DNA of 64,000 nt, taken from assembly GCF_014644295.1 (NCBI RefSeq), contig NZ_BMKK01000012.1, positions 1 to 64,000 on the forward strand, read 5' to 3'. How positions within the stretch are numbered: the first letter of the stretch is position 1; each line of letters begins with the position of its first letter. The translations under genes and the position numbers were made by a program. Below, in pieces: positions 8,803 to 18,025 of the stretch. The stretch is from Emticicia aquatilis (lineage in GTDB: Bacteria > Bacteroidota > Bacteroidia > Cytophagales > Spirosomataceae). Below the pieces are notes generated by a model that did no database searches, was not told where the DNA came from, and saw nothing but the letters and a program-made list of their open reading frames with translations.

Positions 8803-11670
8803 ATGAAAGCATTGAAATTTATACTTTTTTCGTTTATCATCGGTCTTTTAGCAATTTCTAATGCGAGGGCAACCCATATTCGAGCAGGAGAAATCACGGC
8901 AAAGAGAATCTCGAATACAAGTCTTACTTACAGAGTTACGTTAACCACATATACTGACCAAATAAATGGTGTAACTGCCAACGAAGGGCAAAATACGGTC
9001 AACTTCTACTTTGGTGTTACGGGTGTACCACTCTACACCGTCAAACGCAAGAAGAAAACACTCATCAATGCTTCGACAATGTGTAACGTCTATGATACGA
9101 CGTTTACGTTTCCAGCACAAGGAAGATACACGATTACGTGTGCCATTTCGAACCGAAATGTGAATACCGTAAACTTACCAGGGCGAACCGACGAAATTAG
9201 TTTTTTTGTCGAAACTACAATAGTTGTGAATGGTGCCTTAGGTTTGAATAATACACCAGTACTTCTCAATATTCCGATTGACACAGCGGGGGTTGGCAAG
9301 AAATTTATTCATAATCCAGGTGCTTTTGATGCTGATGGTGATAGTTTGGCGTATCGACTAACGATTCCGAAGCGAGATTTTGGTGAAGGCTCAGGAGCGG
9401 GTGAATTTATTGCAGGTTATAAAGACCCATCTACGCTTGGAACAAATTTGCTTACAGAAGATGGCTCGGGGGCATCAACATTTAGTATTAATTCAGTAAC
9501 AGGCGATTTGATTTGGAATGCACCCGGGAAGTGGACTACCCCGCAGTATCAGATAAATGTGGCATTCATTATAGAAGAATGGCGAAAGGGTGCTAATGGA
9601 CAGTATTCTAAAATCGGAGAAATTACCCGAGATATGCAGATTATTGTGGTAGAAACACCTAACAAACGACCCCTTCTGACCGTTCCGAACCAAATATGTG
9701 TGGAAGCAGGGCAAAAGGTAGAATTTAAAGTATCTGCCATTGATGGTGATAATAATAATGTAAAGATAACAACCAATAGTGGGGTTTATAACCGTGATGC
9801 TTCGGGTGGAGCTGCCAGTTTTGTTGCACCTTTAGAAGCGAAATTTATTCCGTTTAATCTAACACAAAAAAGCCCTGCCGAAGGCACATTTACTTGGGAA
9901 ACCAACTGCAAGCACGTACGAGGGCAAGCCTACGATGTATTATTTAAGGTAGAAGATTTTCCGGGAAGGTTTGCCGTTCAGCTGACTGATATTAAAACCG
10001 TAAAAATCAAGGTTATTCCACCTCGACCAAAAGGTTTATCAGCCAAAAACACCGAACGTGGCGTAGAACTCCGTTGGCAACAATACCCCGATTGCAGCAT
10101 TTCTAATGCCGAAATGATTGTTTATCGAAAAGAAGGGTGTTCAAACTATATTCCCGCACAATGTGAGGTTGGTCTTCCTACATCTTTAGGTTTTGTAGAA
10201 GTTGCTCGTATTTCGGTAAAAGACACTTTCTTCCTCGATACTAAAACTCAAAATGGGAAAATCTATAGTTATAGTCTTGTAGCGAGTTTGGCTTCTTCTG
10301 ATTTTGTTTCTATTCCGAGTGTTCCCTCAAACGAAGCTTGTGTAGGTAGCGAATTGCCACAAAGAGCTCCTGTGCTTACCAATGTAAGCATTGAAAGTAC
10401 AGATACTCAAACTGGTAGAATAAGTGTAAAATGGACTCGTCCGTTGGGTTTTGACTCAACCGAATATAAAGGACCTTATCAATATAAACTTTACCGTGCA
10501 ACAGGTATCAATGGCGGGACATTCCAGCTCGTAACAAGTATTTCAACCAAAGTTAGGAAAGGGGTTGCTGATACTGTTTTTGTTGATGGCGGTTTAAATA
10601 CATTACAAAACGGCTATACCTATAAAGTAGCGTTTTTGTACGAAAATGACAAAGTTCTGGCCGAAAGCCAAGTAGCAAGTAGTGTAAGATTAGTAGCAAC
10701 CTCTGATGCTCAGAAAGTCAGAATCAACTGGCAAGCTAATGTGCCATGGAGCAACGATAACCGCAAACACCGTGTTTACCGAGAGTCTCGCACAAGACCT
10801 GGCACATTTAATATCATTGCCGAAGTATCAGTTGGTGCAGTAAACACTTATACCTACCTTGATGATGGCGTAGATAGATTTCCTGACGATGGTACAACTA
10901 CAATTCAGATGAAAGTTGACACTTCGTATTGCTACAAAGTAGAAACGGTTGGTGCTTACGCTCGTTTACCACAACTGGGCTTGCTCAATAACTTATCGCA
11001 AGTGGCATGTGGCACACCGATTGATAATACACCGCCTTGTCCGCCAACGTTTAGTTCAGAAGAAATTAACTGTCAGAACCTCGACCGAAAGGCTATTTGT
11101 GAAGCAAGCAGTATTTCAAACAAATTTAGCTGGCGAACGCCACAAAGTGCTGGTGGTATAGTATGTAGGGTTGATATTCTGAAATACAACATTTACTATG
11201 CTCGCTACAAAGACGAACAACCTAAGTTTTTGGCATCAGTAACTGCCCCAGAAACTTCATTTACACACACAAAACCAATACAAGATGGTTTTGCAGGTTG
11301 TTACTATATCACAGCCGTGAATCGTTTAAACATTGAAAGTGCTCCAAGTAATATCATTTGTAAGGATAATTGCCCGATTGTAGAGCTACCAAACGTACTA
11401 ACTCCTAATGGCGACGGCAAGAACGATACCTTTACCCCAATGACTTGCTCGGCATTTATCAAAACTATCTCTATTGAAATTTATAACCGATACGGAGTAA
11501 AAGTTTATGAGTCGAGTGGCAATACGCTTAGTTGGGATGGTAAGACAAGTACTGGTGCCGACCTGCCATCGGGAACGTATTTTTATGTATCGCAAGTGGT
11601 GATTCAGCGTTTAGATAAAGCCGACGAAGTACCTACTACTATCAAAGGCTGGGTTGAGTTAATTAAATAA
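8803..11670 (+). CDS. type IX secreted, gliding-motility-type CTD protein with Ig/FN3-like domains
   Basis: Large secreted protein (955 residues) with an N-terminal signal peptide (hydrophobic ILFSFIIGLLAISNARA, cleavage near residue 24). The middle consists of beta-sandwich modules: a cadherin/Ig-like stretch around residues 120-410 (DADGDSLAYRL) and three or more fibronectin-III-like units to about residue 860 (KGLSAKNTERGVELRW and similar). The C-terminal 80 residues, with PNVLTPNGDGKNDTF, IEIYNRYGVKVYES and DLPSGTYFYV, are the type B sorting domain read by the type IX secretion system. The ATG at 8803 is preferred over an in-frame TTG two codons upstream. Role: surface adhesion or structure, exact ligand unknown. 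It stands alone. Confidence 0.88.
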   Translation: MKALKFILFSFIIGLLAISNARATHIRAGEITAKRISNTSLTYRVTLTTYTDQINGVTANEGQNTVNFYFGVTGVPLYTVKRKKKTLINASTMCNVYDTTFTFPAQGRYTITCAISNRNVNTVNLPGRTDEISFFVETTIVVNGALGLNNTPVLLNIPIDTAGVGKKFIHNPGAFDADGDSLAYRLTIPKRDFGEGSGAGEFIAGYKDPSTLGTNLLTEDGSGASTFSINSVTGDLIWNAPGKWTTPQYQINVAFIIEEWRKGANGQYSKIGEITRDMQIIVVETPNKRPLLTVPNQICVEAGQKVEFKVSAIDGDNNNVKITTNSGVYNRDASGGAASFVAPLEAKFIPFNLTQKSPAEGTFTWETNCKHVRGQAYDVLFKVEDFPGRFAVQLTDIKTVKIKVIPPRPKGLSAKNTERGVELRWQQYPDCSISNAEMIVYRKEGCSNYIPAQCEVGLPTSLGFVEVARISVKDTFFLDTKTQNGKIYSYSLVASLASSDFVSIPSVPSNEACVGSELPQRAPVLTNVSIESTDTQTGRISVKWTRPLGFDSTEYKGPYQYKLYRATGINGGTFQLVTSISTKVRKGVADTVFVDGGLNTLQNGYTYKVAFLYENDKVLAESQVASSVRLVATSDAQKVRINWQANVPWSNDNRKHRVYRESRTRPGTFNIIAEVSVGAVNTYTYLDDGVDRFPDDGTTTIQMKVDTSYCYKVETVGAYARLPQLGLLNNLSQVACGTPIDNTPPCPPTFSSEEINCQNLDRKAICEASSISNKFSWRTPQSAGGIVCRVDILKYNIYYARYKDEQPKFLASVTAPETSFTHTKPIQDGFAGCYYITAVNRLNIESAPSNIICKDNCPIVELPNVLTPNGDGKNDTFTPMTCSAFIKTISIEIYNRYGVKVYESSGNTLSWDGKTSTGADLPSGTYFYVSQVVIQRLDKADEVPTTIKGWVELIK

Positions 11671-11740
11671 AAGGTTGATTATCAGCAAAGAGAAAGCTAT
11701 TTGATTGAACATTGATGATAATTTTCAATTGTAAAAGTAC

Positions 11741-11749
11741 TATCTTTGC
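11741..11749 (+). promoter_or_regulatory. -7 element of the LytTR gene promoter
   Basis: TATCTTTGC followed by ACCCCG matches TAnnTTTG exactly and shares its downstream ACCCC with the left-edge promoters. I could not find a good -33 box at the right distance. Confidence 0.5.
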
Positions 11750-11831
11750 ACCCCGATTATTGGTATAGTTTTTGAGTATTCAACCAAAAACACCGAAACT
11801 GGGTCTAACGAAAACCTTATTAATATTACAA

Positions 11832-12728
11832 ATGAATATTTTACGTAGCTTTTTTGGCAGTATTAGCCAACTTATAGGAACATTTATTGCAGCATTTAAG
11901 AAGCCAATGGCCACATCTATCAGTTCGTTTAGAGGCTTCATTATCTCTCTTTTAGTTGGTTTGTTTGTGGCGATTGTTGCGGTTGGCGTACAGCCTTTCG
12001 GCATTTCAGAATTTGTAAATAGTTCTAAAACACTTTATTTGATTGGCTTTGGAGTAGTAGCTTTTGTGGGAATGTTGGTAGCAAAATTTGTTTTGCCAAT
12101 GATTCTTTCAAATTTTTATAATGACCAACAATGGACAGTCGCTCGTCAGGTTGTGCATCTTACAATTACTATCTTGATTGTAGGTACTTTGATAATGGCA
12201 TATAGCAATTATTTCAGTATTACAGCTTTTACGTTTGTTGATATCCTGAAAGCAGTAGCCATTGCAATCATTCCGATTACGCTTATTACTTTTATTCAGC
12301 AAAATTTGTTTCATAATAAGTTTTCTACAACTGCCGAAAACATCAATAGTAGCTTAGAATCAATCAATCCGCCAGCCAGCAAACAATTATTTCCTGTAAT
12401 GGTTTTTGGTGAAAGTGGTCAAAAATTGAGTTTGATTCCAAACCAACTGATTTATGCCGAAACCTCAAAGGATTCGACAGATTTCTATTGGCAAAGCCTA
12501 ATGGGCGTTGAAAAAACAACCATTCAGACACCACTCGCACAAGTAGAAAAAGAATTGGCAGCACACCCACAATTTGTGCGTTTGCACCGCAACTACGTAA
12601 TCAATATGCGTGGCATTCATAAAGTAGAAGGTAATGCTCGTGGATATCGTTTACGTATTGCACGCACGAAACACGAGATTCCTGTTTCATGGAAATTCCA
12701 CAAAAAATTGGAGCAAATTGGACAGTAG
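11832..12728 (+). CDS. membrane-bound LytTR DNA-binding regulator
   Basis: Four hydrophobic spans lie between about residues 25 and 160 (for example FIISLLVGLFVAIVAVGV and VAIAIIPITLITF), followed by a cytoplasmic C-terminal LytTR domain from about residue 195 (LIPNQLIYAETSKDST, FVRLHRNYVINMRGI, HEIPVSWKFHKKL). LytTR domains bind DNA; fused to a membrane part the protein probably senses a signal directly, without a partner histidine kinase, and none is adjacent. Start: the frame is open from a TTG at 11772, but ATG 11832 gives MNILRSFF and is more likely. A strong bidirectional terminator follows. Target genes are unknown. Confidence 0.82.
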   Translation: MNILRSFFGSISQLIGTFIAAFKKPMATSISSFRGFIISLLVGLFVAIVAVGVQPFGISEFVNSSKTLYLIGFGVVAFVGMLVAKFVLPMILSNFYNDQQWTVARQVVHLTITILIVGTLIMAYSNYFSITAFTFVDILKAVAIAIIPITLITFIQQNLFHNKFSTTAENINSSLESINPPASKQLFPVMVFGESGQKLSLIPNQLIYAETSKDSTDFYWQSLMGVEKTTIQTPLAQVEKELAAHPQFVRLHRNYVINMRGIHKVEGNARGYRLRIARTKHEIPVSWKFHKKLEQIGQ

Positions 12729-12805
12729 TATTTGGTTGATTGGTTATTAGATACTTGTTATTGGTTATTCACTTGTAATCAAATCTTTACTACTATTTAC
12801 ATAAT

Positions 12806-12844
12806 AAAAAGCCGCAGTTTGATTGATTCAAGTTGCGGCTTTTT
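12806..12844. terminator. bidirectional terminator between the LytTR gene and menB
   Basis: AAAAAGCCGCA pairs with TGCGGCTTTTT across a short loop, with A and T runs on either side for the two converging genes. Confidence 0.85.
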
Positions 12845-12860
12845 CTATATATTTTCTACC

Positions 12861-12890
12861 GATAACCAGTAACTAATAACAAGTCACCAA
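12861..12890. repeat. low-complexity GGTTATTAGTTACTGG-type repeat
   Basis: The stretch reads as imperfect copies of a TTGGTTATTAGTTACTGG-like motif in reverse. Related copies lie at about 12731-12771 and 30064-30090. It ends only 7 nt from the menB stop and has no coding capacity. Confidence 0.4.
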
Positions 12891-12897
12891 TCCCAAA

Positions 12898-13740
12898 TTA
12901 CGAATACTTCGGAAATTGGTCATAATCTGGCTTGCGTTTTTCTAAGAAAGCGTCACGTCCTTCACGAGCTTCGTCGGTCATATAGCCCAAACGAGTGGCC
13001 TCTCCTGCAAAAATTTGTTGTCCAACCAAACCATCATCAATCATATTGAAAGCATATTTCAACATTCTGATTGCCATCGGACTCTTCTCCAAAATCTCTT
13101 GAGCCCATTGATAAGCCGTTTCTTCTAATTCATCGTGCGGTACAACGGCATTGACCATTCCCATGTCGAATGCTTCTTGTGCCGAATAATTTCTGCCCAA
13201 AAAGAAAATCTCTCTTGCACGCTTCTGCCCTACTTGGCGAGCCAAATATGCCGAACCATACCCAGCGTCATAACTGGCTACGTTTGCATCAGTTTGTTTG
13301 AAAATAGCGTGTTCTTTGCTCGCAATCGTCATATCACAAACTACGTGAAGGCTATGTCCGCCACCAACTGCCCAACCAGGCACAACGGCAATTACGGGCT
13401 TTGTCATGAAGCGAATCTGACGCTGAACTTCCAAAATATTCAAACGCCCAACTCCTCTTTCGTCTTTATAGCCATCTTTGCCTCTGGCACGTTGGTCGCC
13501 ACCGCTACAAAATGCCCAAACACCATCTTTTGGTGCGGGGCCTTCGGCCGAAAGTAATACTACCCCAATAGAAGCATCGTTGCGAGCATCTTCAAAAGCA
13601 TCAATAAGTTCAAAAACTGTTTTCGGACGAAAAGCATTGCGTACTTCTGGACGATTAAAGGCAATTCTTGCCACGCCATTACGCTTTTTATAAGTTAAAT
13701 CTTTGTATTCTTTGGCAGTTTGCCATTCTGAACTTAGCAT
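12898..13740 (-). CDS. menB: 1,4-dihydroxy-2-naphthoyl-CoA synthase
   Basis: Crotonase-fold enzyme that closes the second ring of the naphthoquinone during menaquinone synthesis. Family signatures are clear: RPEVRNAFRPKTV near the start, FCSGGDQRARG at the CoA/oxyanion site, WAVGGGHSLHVVCDMTIAS, and the MenB-typical FKQTDANVASYDAGYGSAYLARQVG with its conserved Asp-Tyr pair; the C-terminus ends KRKPDYDQFPKYS. The length of 280 residues is normal. Menaquinone is the expected electron acceptor of the sdh complex encoded upstream. No other men gene is nearby. An FAD oxidoreductase lies 90 nt upstream in the same direction. Confidence 0.95.
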   Translation of the reverse strand: MLSSEWQTAKEYKDLTYKKRNGVARIAFNRPEVRNAFRPKTVFELIDAFEDARNDASIGVVLLSAEGPAPKDGVWAFCSGGDQRARGKDGYKDERGVGRLNILEVQRQIRFMTKPVIAVVPGWAVGGGHSLHVVCDMTIASKEHAIFKQTDANVASYDAGYGSAYLARQVGQKRAREIFFLGRNYSAQEAFDMGMVNAVVPHDELEETAYQWAQEILEKSPMAIRMLKYAFNMIDDGLVGQQIFAGEATRLGYMTDEAREGRDAFLEKRKPDYDQFPKYS

Positions 13741-13830
13741 ATTTTTAATTAATGTAGAATTTATAGTGAAAAATTAAAATGGCTAAAAATTTCTGTGGAC
13801 AGTCGACTATCGACCATGGACTATATTTTA

Positions 13831-15063
13831 TTACTCCATTATCATCTGAGCAACTTCTCGGCCTGTTTGCATGGCGGCATTGAGCGATGGATACGCCAGA
13901 TAATCTCCACAGCGATAAAGATTATCTCCGAGTTTAGAATTTTGGCGTTCACTTCCTGCACGGTATTGCACCAAAGATTCAGGAATATGATAGGTTTTCA
14001 AATGTTTCCAAACATTGACCGAAGCTCCAAACCAATCGAATAATTCTCGTTTGATTCTATTCGTTAAGTTTCTTTCATCCAATTTTTCTAAACCTTGAGT
14101 ACTTACCGAAATCAAAGATTTTCCCGCATTCCCGTAATGAGAAGAAATATCGCTTGGCACACACACATTATGCACTGCTCCTCGACGATTTGGGTTGAGT
14201 GCAATAAACTTTTCACCTTTTAATGGCGAAGATTCAGCCGAAAAATACGTACAAGTAGTTATGTTGTAAGTGCGTTCGTTGGTTTCGCCCAGCAATTTAT
14301 CGCTTGTTTTTGGGTCGGTGGCTACCACAATTCGGTCGGCTGTGATTACTGCTCCCCCATCCAGAAAGATTTGATTTCCTTCAAAACCTTTCACACGAGC
14401 ATTTTTGCGAATACTATTTCTTGGTAGCATTTCGGCAATTTGTTCGGGAATTGCCTGCATGCCATCGGCAGGAATAGCGGCATCACCTTTGAAAAATTGC
14501 TTAAATGTAAACTGGAAGAAATTGCTTGATGTCACCAAATCGTTTTCAAGAAAAACTCCTCCGTAAAATGGCTTGAAGAAATTATTAATCATCTTCTCGC
14601 TCCATCCATAATTTCTCAGAAAAGTGAGCGTATCGGTGGCTTCCATTTGGAAAAATTCATCGTCGGGAATTTCGGCCAATTCGTTAGCAAATTTTCTAAT
14701 TTTTAGTTTATCACTCAACGAGCCAACCGACGAAAACGCCATTGTCAGATACGCCATTTTATTGCGGAAAGGATTTTCCATTTTCATGAAACCCTTTTCG
14801 GCTTTTATCATTGCTCCCGAACCAAAATATTTTAGGTCGAGGTTATTATAATTGAGTATTTTCTTGGCTTCTGGATAATTTGTCAATAAAATCTGAAAAC
14901 CACGGTCGAGCAGAAAACCATCTACTTTATCAGTGCGAACACGTCCGCCCAAAGCATCAGAGCCTTCTAAAAGCATAAAACTATATCCTTTTTCGTTAAG
15001 GTACTTTGCACAAGTAAGTCCCGAAATACCACCACCAATGATTACTGTTGAAAAGTCATTCAT
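13831..15063 (-). CDS. FAD-dependent amine-oxidase/phytoene-desaturase-like oxidoreductase
   Basis: Flavoprotein of 410 residues. The N-terminus holds VIIGGGISGLTCAKYLNEKGY and LLEGSDALGGRVRTD, the FAD-binding fold with the GGR motif of the amine oxidase/protoporphyrinogen oxidase/desaturase superfamily. The C-terminus has YRCGDYLAYPSLNAAMQTGREVA, the second FAD contact. The substrate cannot be told from sequence; related proteins are annotated variously as carotenoid desaturase-like or NAD(P)-binding proteins. It is 90 nt upstream of menB on the same strand. On the other side it is divergent from an alpha/beta hydrolase, with a TATATTTGT box (15146-15154, minus strand) as a possible -7 element. 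Confidence 0.78.
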   Translation of the reverse strand: MNDFSTVIIGGGISGLTCAKYLNEKGYSFMLLEGSDALGGRVRTDKVDGFLLDRGFQILLTNYPEAKKILNYNNLDLKYFGSGAMIKAEKGFMKMENPFRNKMAYLTMAFSSVGSLSDKLKIRKFANELAEIPDDEFFQMEATDTLTFLRNYGWSEKMINNFFKPFYGGVFLENDLVTSSNFFQFTFKQFFKGDAAIPADGMQAIPEQIAEMLPRNSIRKNARVKGFEGNQIFLDGGAVITADRIVVATDPKTSDKLLGETNERTYNITTCTYFSAESSPLKGEKFIALNPNRRGAVHNVCVPSDISSHYGNAGKSLISVSTQGLEKLDERNLTNRIKRELFDWFGASVNVWKHLKTYHIPESLVQYRAGSERQNSKLGDNLYRCGDYLAYPSLNAAMQTGREVAQMIME

Positions 15064-15273
15064 AAACTTTTATTGAAGGTTTGACGTTTTTGAATTAAAA
15101 GTTTTGAAAATTCGATTTAAAAGCCCTATTTTGTCTTTAATAAGCACAAATATACCAAGCTTTGCGGTACAATTAATGAATTTTCAATAATTCATCCTAA
15201 TATCAGGGCTTTGCAATATTTAATCTTTTAGTACAACATAAATAAACAGCAATCAGTTTTTTTTATTTATCGA

Positions 15274-16047
15274 ATGAATTACGAAGTAAAACAAGAAGGC
15301 GAGTTCAAGTACATTGACGAAGGTCAAGGTGATACATTATTGATTCTACACGGACTTTTCGGAGCATTGAGCAATTTTGATGATGTAATCGAAGGTTTTA
15401 AACACCGTTGTAGAATTGTTATTCCTGTAATGCCCATCTACGATATGCCGATGCGTGAAGCAAGTTTGGAAGGTTTGCAGGCATTTATTGAGCGTTTTGT
15501 GGCTTACAAACAACTCGACGATATTATTATTTTAGGAAACTCACTTGGCGGACATGTTGGTTTGCTTTATACCTTAGCTCACCAAGAAAACATAAAAGCT
15601 TTGATTCTGACAGGAAGTTCGGGCTTATTTGAGAATACAATGGGCGGTTCATTCCCAAAACGTGGAAGTTACGAATATATCAAAGAAAGAGTTGCCTATA
15701 CTTTCTATGACCCAAATACGGCAACGAAAGAATTGATTGATGAATGCTTCGAGATTACATCAAGCATTCCGAAATGTATGAATATCGTACAGATTGCAAA
15801 ATCGGCTCAACGACACAACATGTCGAAAGATATTCAGAATATTCATGTTAAAACTTGCTTGATTTGGGGTTTGAATGATACCATTACGCCTCCGCACGTA
15901 GGTTTTGAGTTTAATCGCCTTATTAAAAATTCGGAATTATATTTCATTGATAAATGCTGCCACGCTCCGATGATGGAACGCCCTGCTGAATTTAATGTCT
16001 ATCTCGAAAACTTTCTTGATAAAATTCAAACAGAAGTGGCTGCGTAG
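15274..16047 (+). CDS. alpha/beta hydrolase
   Basis: A 257-residue alpha/beta hydrolase. The oxyanion region is ILHGLFGALSNF; the nucleophile elbow GNSLGGH places the catalytic serine at residue 90. The remaining triad members are probably D202 (GLNDTI) and H230 (CCHAPMMERP). There is no signal peptide, so it acts in the cytoplasm. Substrate unknown; relatives include esterases and C-C bond hydrolases. A CBS-domain gene starts 35 nt downstream in the same direction, suggesting an operon that ends at the terminator at 16752. Confidence 0.85.
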   Translation: MNYEVKQEGEFKYIDEGQGDTLLILHGLFGALSNFDDVIEGFKHRCRIVIPVMPIYDMPMREASLEGLQAFIERFVAYKQLDDIIILGNSLGGHVGLLYTLAHQENIKALILTGSSGLFENTMGGSFPKRGSYEYIKERVAYTFYDPNTATKELIDECFEITSSIPKCMNIVQIAKSAQRHNMSKDIQNIHVKTCLIWGLNDTITPPHVGFEFNRLIKNSELYFIDKCCHAPMMERPAEFNVYLENFLDKIQTEVAA

Positions 16048-16082
16048 TGTTTAACTATTAAACCTTTTGACTTTCATTCTCA

Positions 16083-16748
16083 ATGACGATTGCTGAAATT
16101 ATTAACCACGATTTGCCAATCTTAAAGCCCTCTGATACAGTAGGCAATGCTTTAAATTGGATGGAAGAAAACCGCATCGGGCAGTTAGTTGTTGTTGATG
16201 CAGGAAAATACGCAGGTATCGTCAGTGAAGATATTCTGATGGATTATGACGAAGATATGCAGCTCTCCGATGTGATGTTGCAGTTTTCGGAAATATCTTT
16301 GTTTGATTATCAGCATATTTATGAGTCATTGGGATTAATTTCAAAGTACCATTTACAGGTAATTGGTATTGTTGATGAAGAAGAAAACTTTGTTGGAATC
16401 ATCACAGCATCAGAAGTTTATACCAAATTTGGTGAGCTTCTTGGAAGCCAAGAGCCTGGGGCAGTTTTGGTGATTTCTATCAAAAACCGAGATTATTCAT
16501 TAGCCGAAATCAGCCGTTTAGTAGAGTCTGATAATGCTAAAATTTTAAGTAGTTATTTTACGGGAAATACTTATTTGAGCAACGATTCTGCAAGTTTAAC
16601 TTTAAAAATTAATCGAGAAAGTATTACATCAGTCGTGGCTACGCTTGAACGCTTCGGTTATACAGTTGAAGCCAGCTACGCTCACGAACCAATTGAGAGC
16701 ATCGAGCAAGAACGCTACAATATGCTCATGAAATATTTAAGTGTGTAA
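16083..16748 (+). CDS. CBS-domain protein
   Basis: A 221-residue cytoplasmic protein with two CBS motifs (about residues 5-58 and 70-125; GIVSEDILMDY and VGIITASEVYTKFG), which usually bind adenine nucleotides. The C-terminal part, from about residue 140 (GAVLVISIKNRDYSLAEISRLVESDNAKIL), looks like an ACT-type regulatory fold. No catalytic domain is attached, so it probably regulates another protein. It follows the alpha/beta hydrolase by 35 nt and is closed by a strong hairpin. Confidence 0.85.
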   Translation: MTIAEIINHDLPILKPSDTVGNALNWMEENRIGQLVVVDAGKYAGIVSEDILMDYDEDMQLSDVMLQFSEISLFDYQHIYESLGLISKYHLQVIGIVDEEENFVGIITASEVYTKFGELLGSQEPGAVLVISIKNRDYSLAEISRLVESDNAKILSSYFTGNTYLSNDSASLTLKINRESITSVVATLERFGYTVEASYAHEPIESIEQERYNMLMKYLSV

Positions 16749-16751
16749 AAT

Positions 16752-16783
16752 AAAAGCCGTAAAACTTCTGTTTTACGGCTTTT
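16752..16783. terminator. bidirectional terminator (CBS gene / MFS gene)
   Basis: A 14-pair perfect stem, AAAAGCCGTAAAAC with GTTTTACGGCTTTT, encloses a TTCT loop. The same AGCCGTAAAAC core recurs in the terminator at 56144. Confidence 0.9.
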
Positions 16784-16787
16784 GAAT

Positions 16788-18002
16788 TTAATGTGCGTTC
16801 TTCTTTAAAGTTCTGACTATCAGCAATAAGCTTATCAAGCTGAGTACTGCTGCCGCCATAAAAGGAGCTCCTGGAAAATAAATAGCAGCCCCTTTTTCTG
16901 TAAATTTATAAAAAAGCGTAGTCATCAAAATTGGCCCAATGATGGCCGCTACACTATTTAAGCTCGTCAGTGAACCTTGCAATTCTCCTTGTTCATTGGC
17001 TGGTACTTGCGTAGAAATAATACCCTGCATGGCAGGCCCCGCCAAACCACCTAAAGAAAACGGAACCATAATGGCATACATCATCCAGCCTTGATTGGCA
17101 AATGAATAAGCAACCGAACAAATAATTGTAAACATAAAACCTATATAAATAGCATTTTTTGTACCCAGTTTTGGAATTGCTATGCGGGTAAGGCCGCCTT
17201 GCACCAAGGCAATCATTACTCCGATAAATGTCAACGACCATCCAATTTCTTTATTCGTCCAATTGAATCTTTCTTTAACAAAATAAGACCATGTACCTTG
17301 AGTAGAAAAGTTGGCGATATAAACCAAAAACAAAGCAGCCACTAAGCCAATCAACATCGGGAAACGGCGAAGGTTTATCAAAGCTCCGACAGGATTTGCT
17401 CTTTTCCAATCGAATTTACGTCTGTTTTCGAGTTTCAATGATTCTGGTAAAATAAAAAAACCATAAAGCCAGTTGATTAACGTCAGTACACCAGATACCA
17501 TAAATGGCACTCTTGTACCGAAATCACTCGCCAAACCACCTATAATTGGCCCTACAATAAAACCTAAGCCAAAAGCCGCTCCAATCATACCAAAATTTTG
17601 AGCTCTTTTTTCGGGTGTGCTGATATCTGCCATGTAGGCTGCAGCGGTTGTAAAACTCGCTCCCATTATACCAGCAATCAAACGGCCGACAAAAAGCCAG
17701 CCAATAGTTGGTGCAAAAATCAAAAGTAAATAATCAAGACCAAAGCCAAAGAGCGATGCCAAGAGAACGGGTCTTCTTCCAAATTGGTCGCTCAGACCGC
17801 CCACAATTGGCGAGCAGACAAACTGCGTCACAGAATAAGCAGCAAACAAAAAACCTCCATAACGAGCCGCACCACTCACATCGGTATGAGCCAGTTCCGA
17901 AATCAACGATGGCATTACGGGAATAATGATTCCAAAGCCGATTGCATCCAGAAGTATTGTAATAAATATAAATATTGTAGCAGCGTTACGTTTTTCGGAC
18001 AT
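16788..18002 (-). CDS. MFS transporter, TCR/Tet-like drug:H+ antiporter family
   Basis: Twelve-span major facilitator protein of 404 residues. The N-terminal half carries DAIGFGIIIPVMPSLI in span 1 and the antiporter loop motif GGLSDQFGRRPVLLASL between spans 2 and 3, both hallmarks of the TetA-type DHA1 group; span 5 has GAAFGLGFIVGPIIGG, the antiporter motif C. Export of drugs or other small molecules is inferred; calling it a tetracycline resistance gene would go beyond the evidence. The YfhO gene lies 23 nt upstream on the same strand, so the two may be co-transcribed. Confidence 0.85.
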   Translation of the reverse strand: MSEKRNAATIFIFITILLDAIGFGIIIPVMPSLISELAHTDVSGAARYGGFLFAAYSVTQFVCSPIVGGLSDQFGRRPVLLASLFGFGLDYLLLIFAPTIGWLFVGRLIAGIMGASFTTAAAYMADISTPEKRAQNFGMIGAAFGLGFIVGPIIGGLASDFGTRVPFMVSGVLTLINWLYGFFILPESLKLENRRKFDWKRANPVGALINLRRFPMLIGLVAALFLVYIANFSTQGTWSYFVKERFNWTNKEIGWSLTFIGVMIALVQGGLTRIAIPKLGTKNAIYIGFMFTIICSVAYSFANQGWMMYAIMVPFSLGGLAGPAMQGIISTQVPANEQGELQGSLTSLNSVAAIIGPILMTTLFYKFTEKGAAIYFPGAPFMAAAVLSLISLLLIVRTLKKNAH

Positions 18003-18025
18003 TTTTTTATTTTTATTAGTTCAGT

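Noticed and set aside
16788-18002. Tetracycline resistance gene
   Set aside because: The TetA-like motifs define only the DHA1 antiporter group; nothing ties it to tetracycline, so no resistance name is given.
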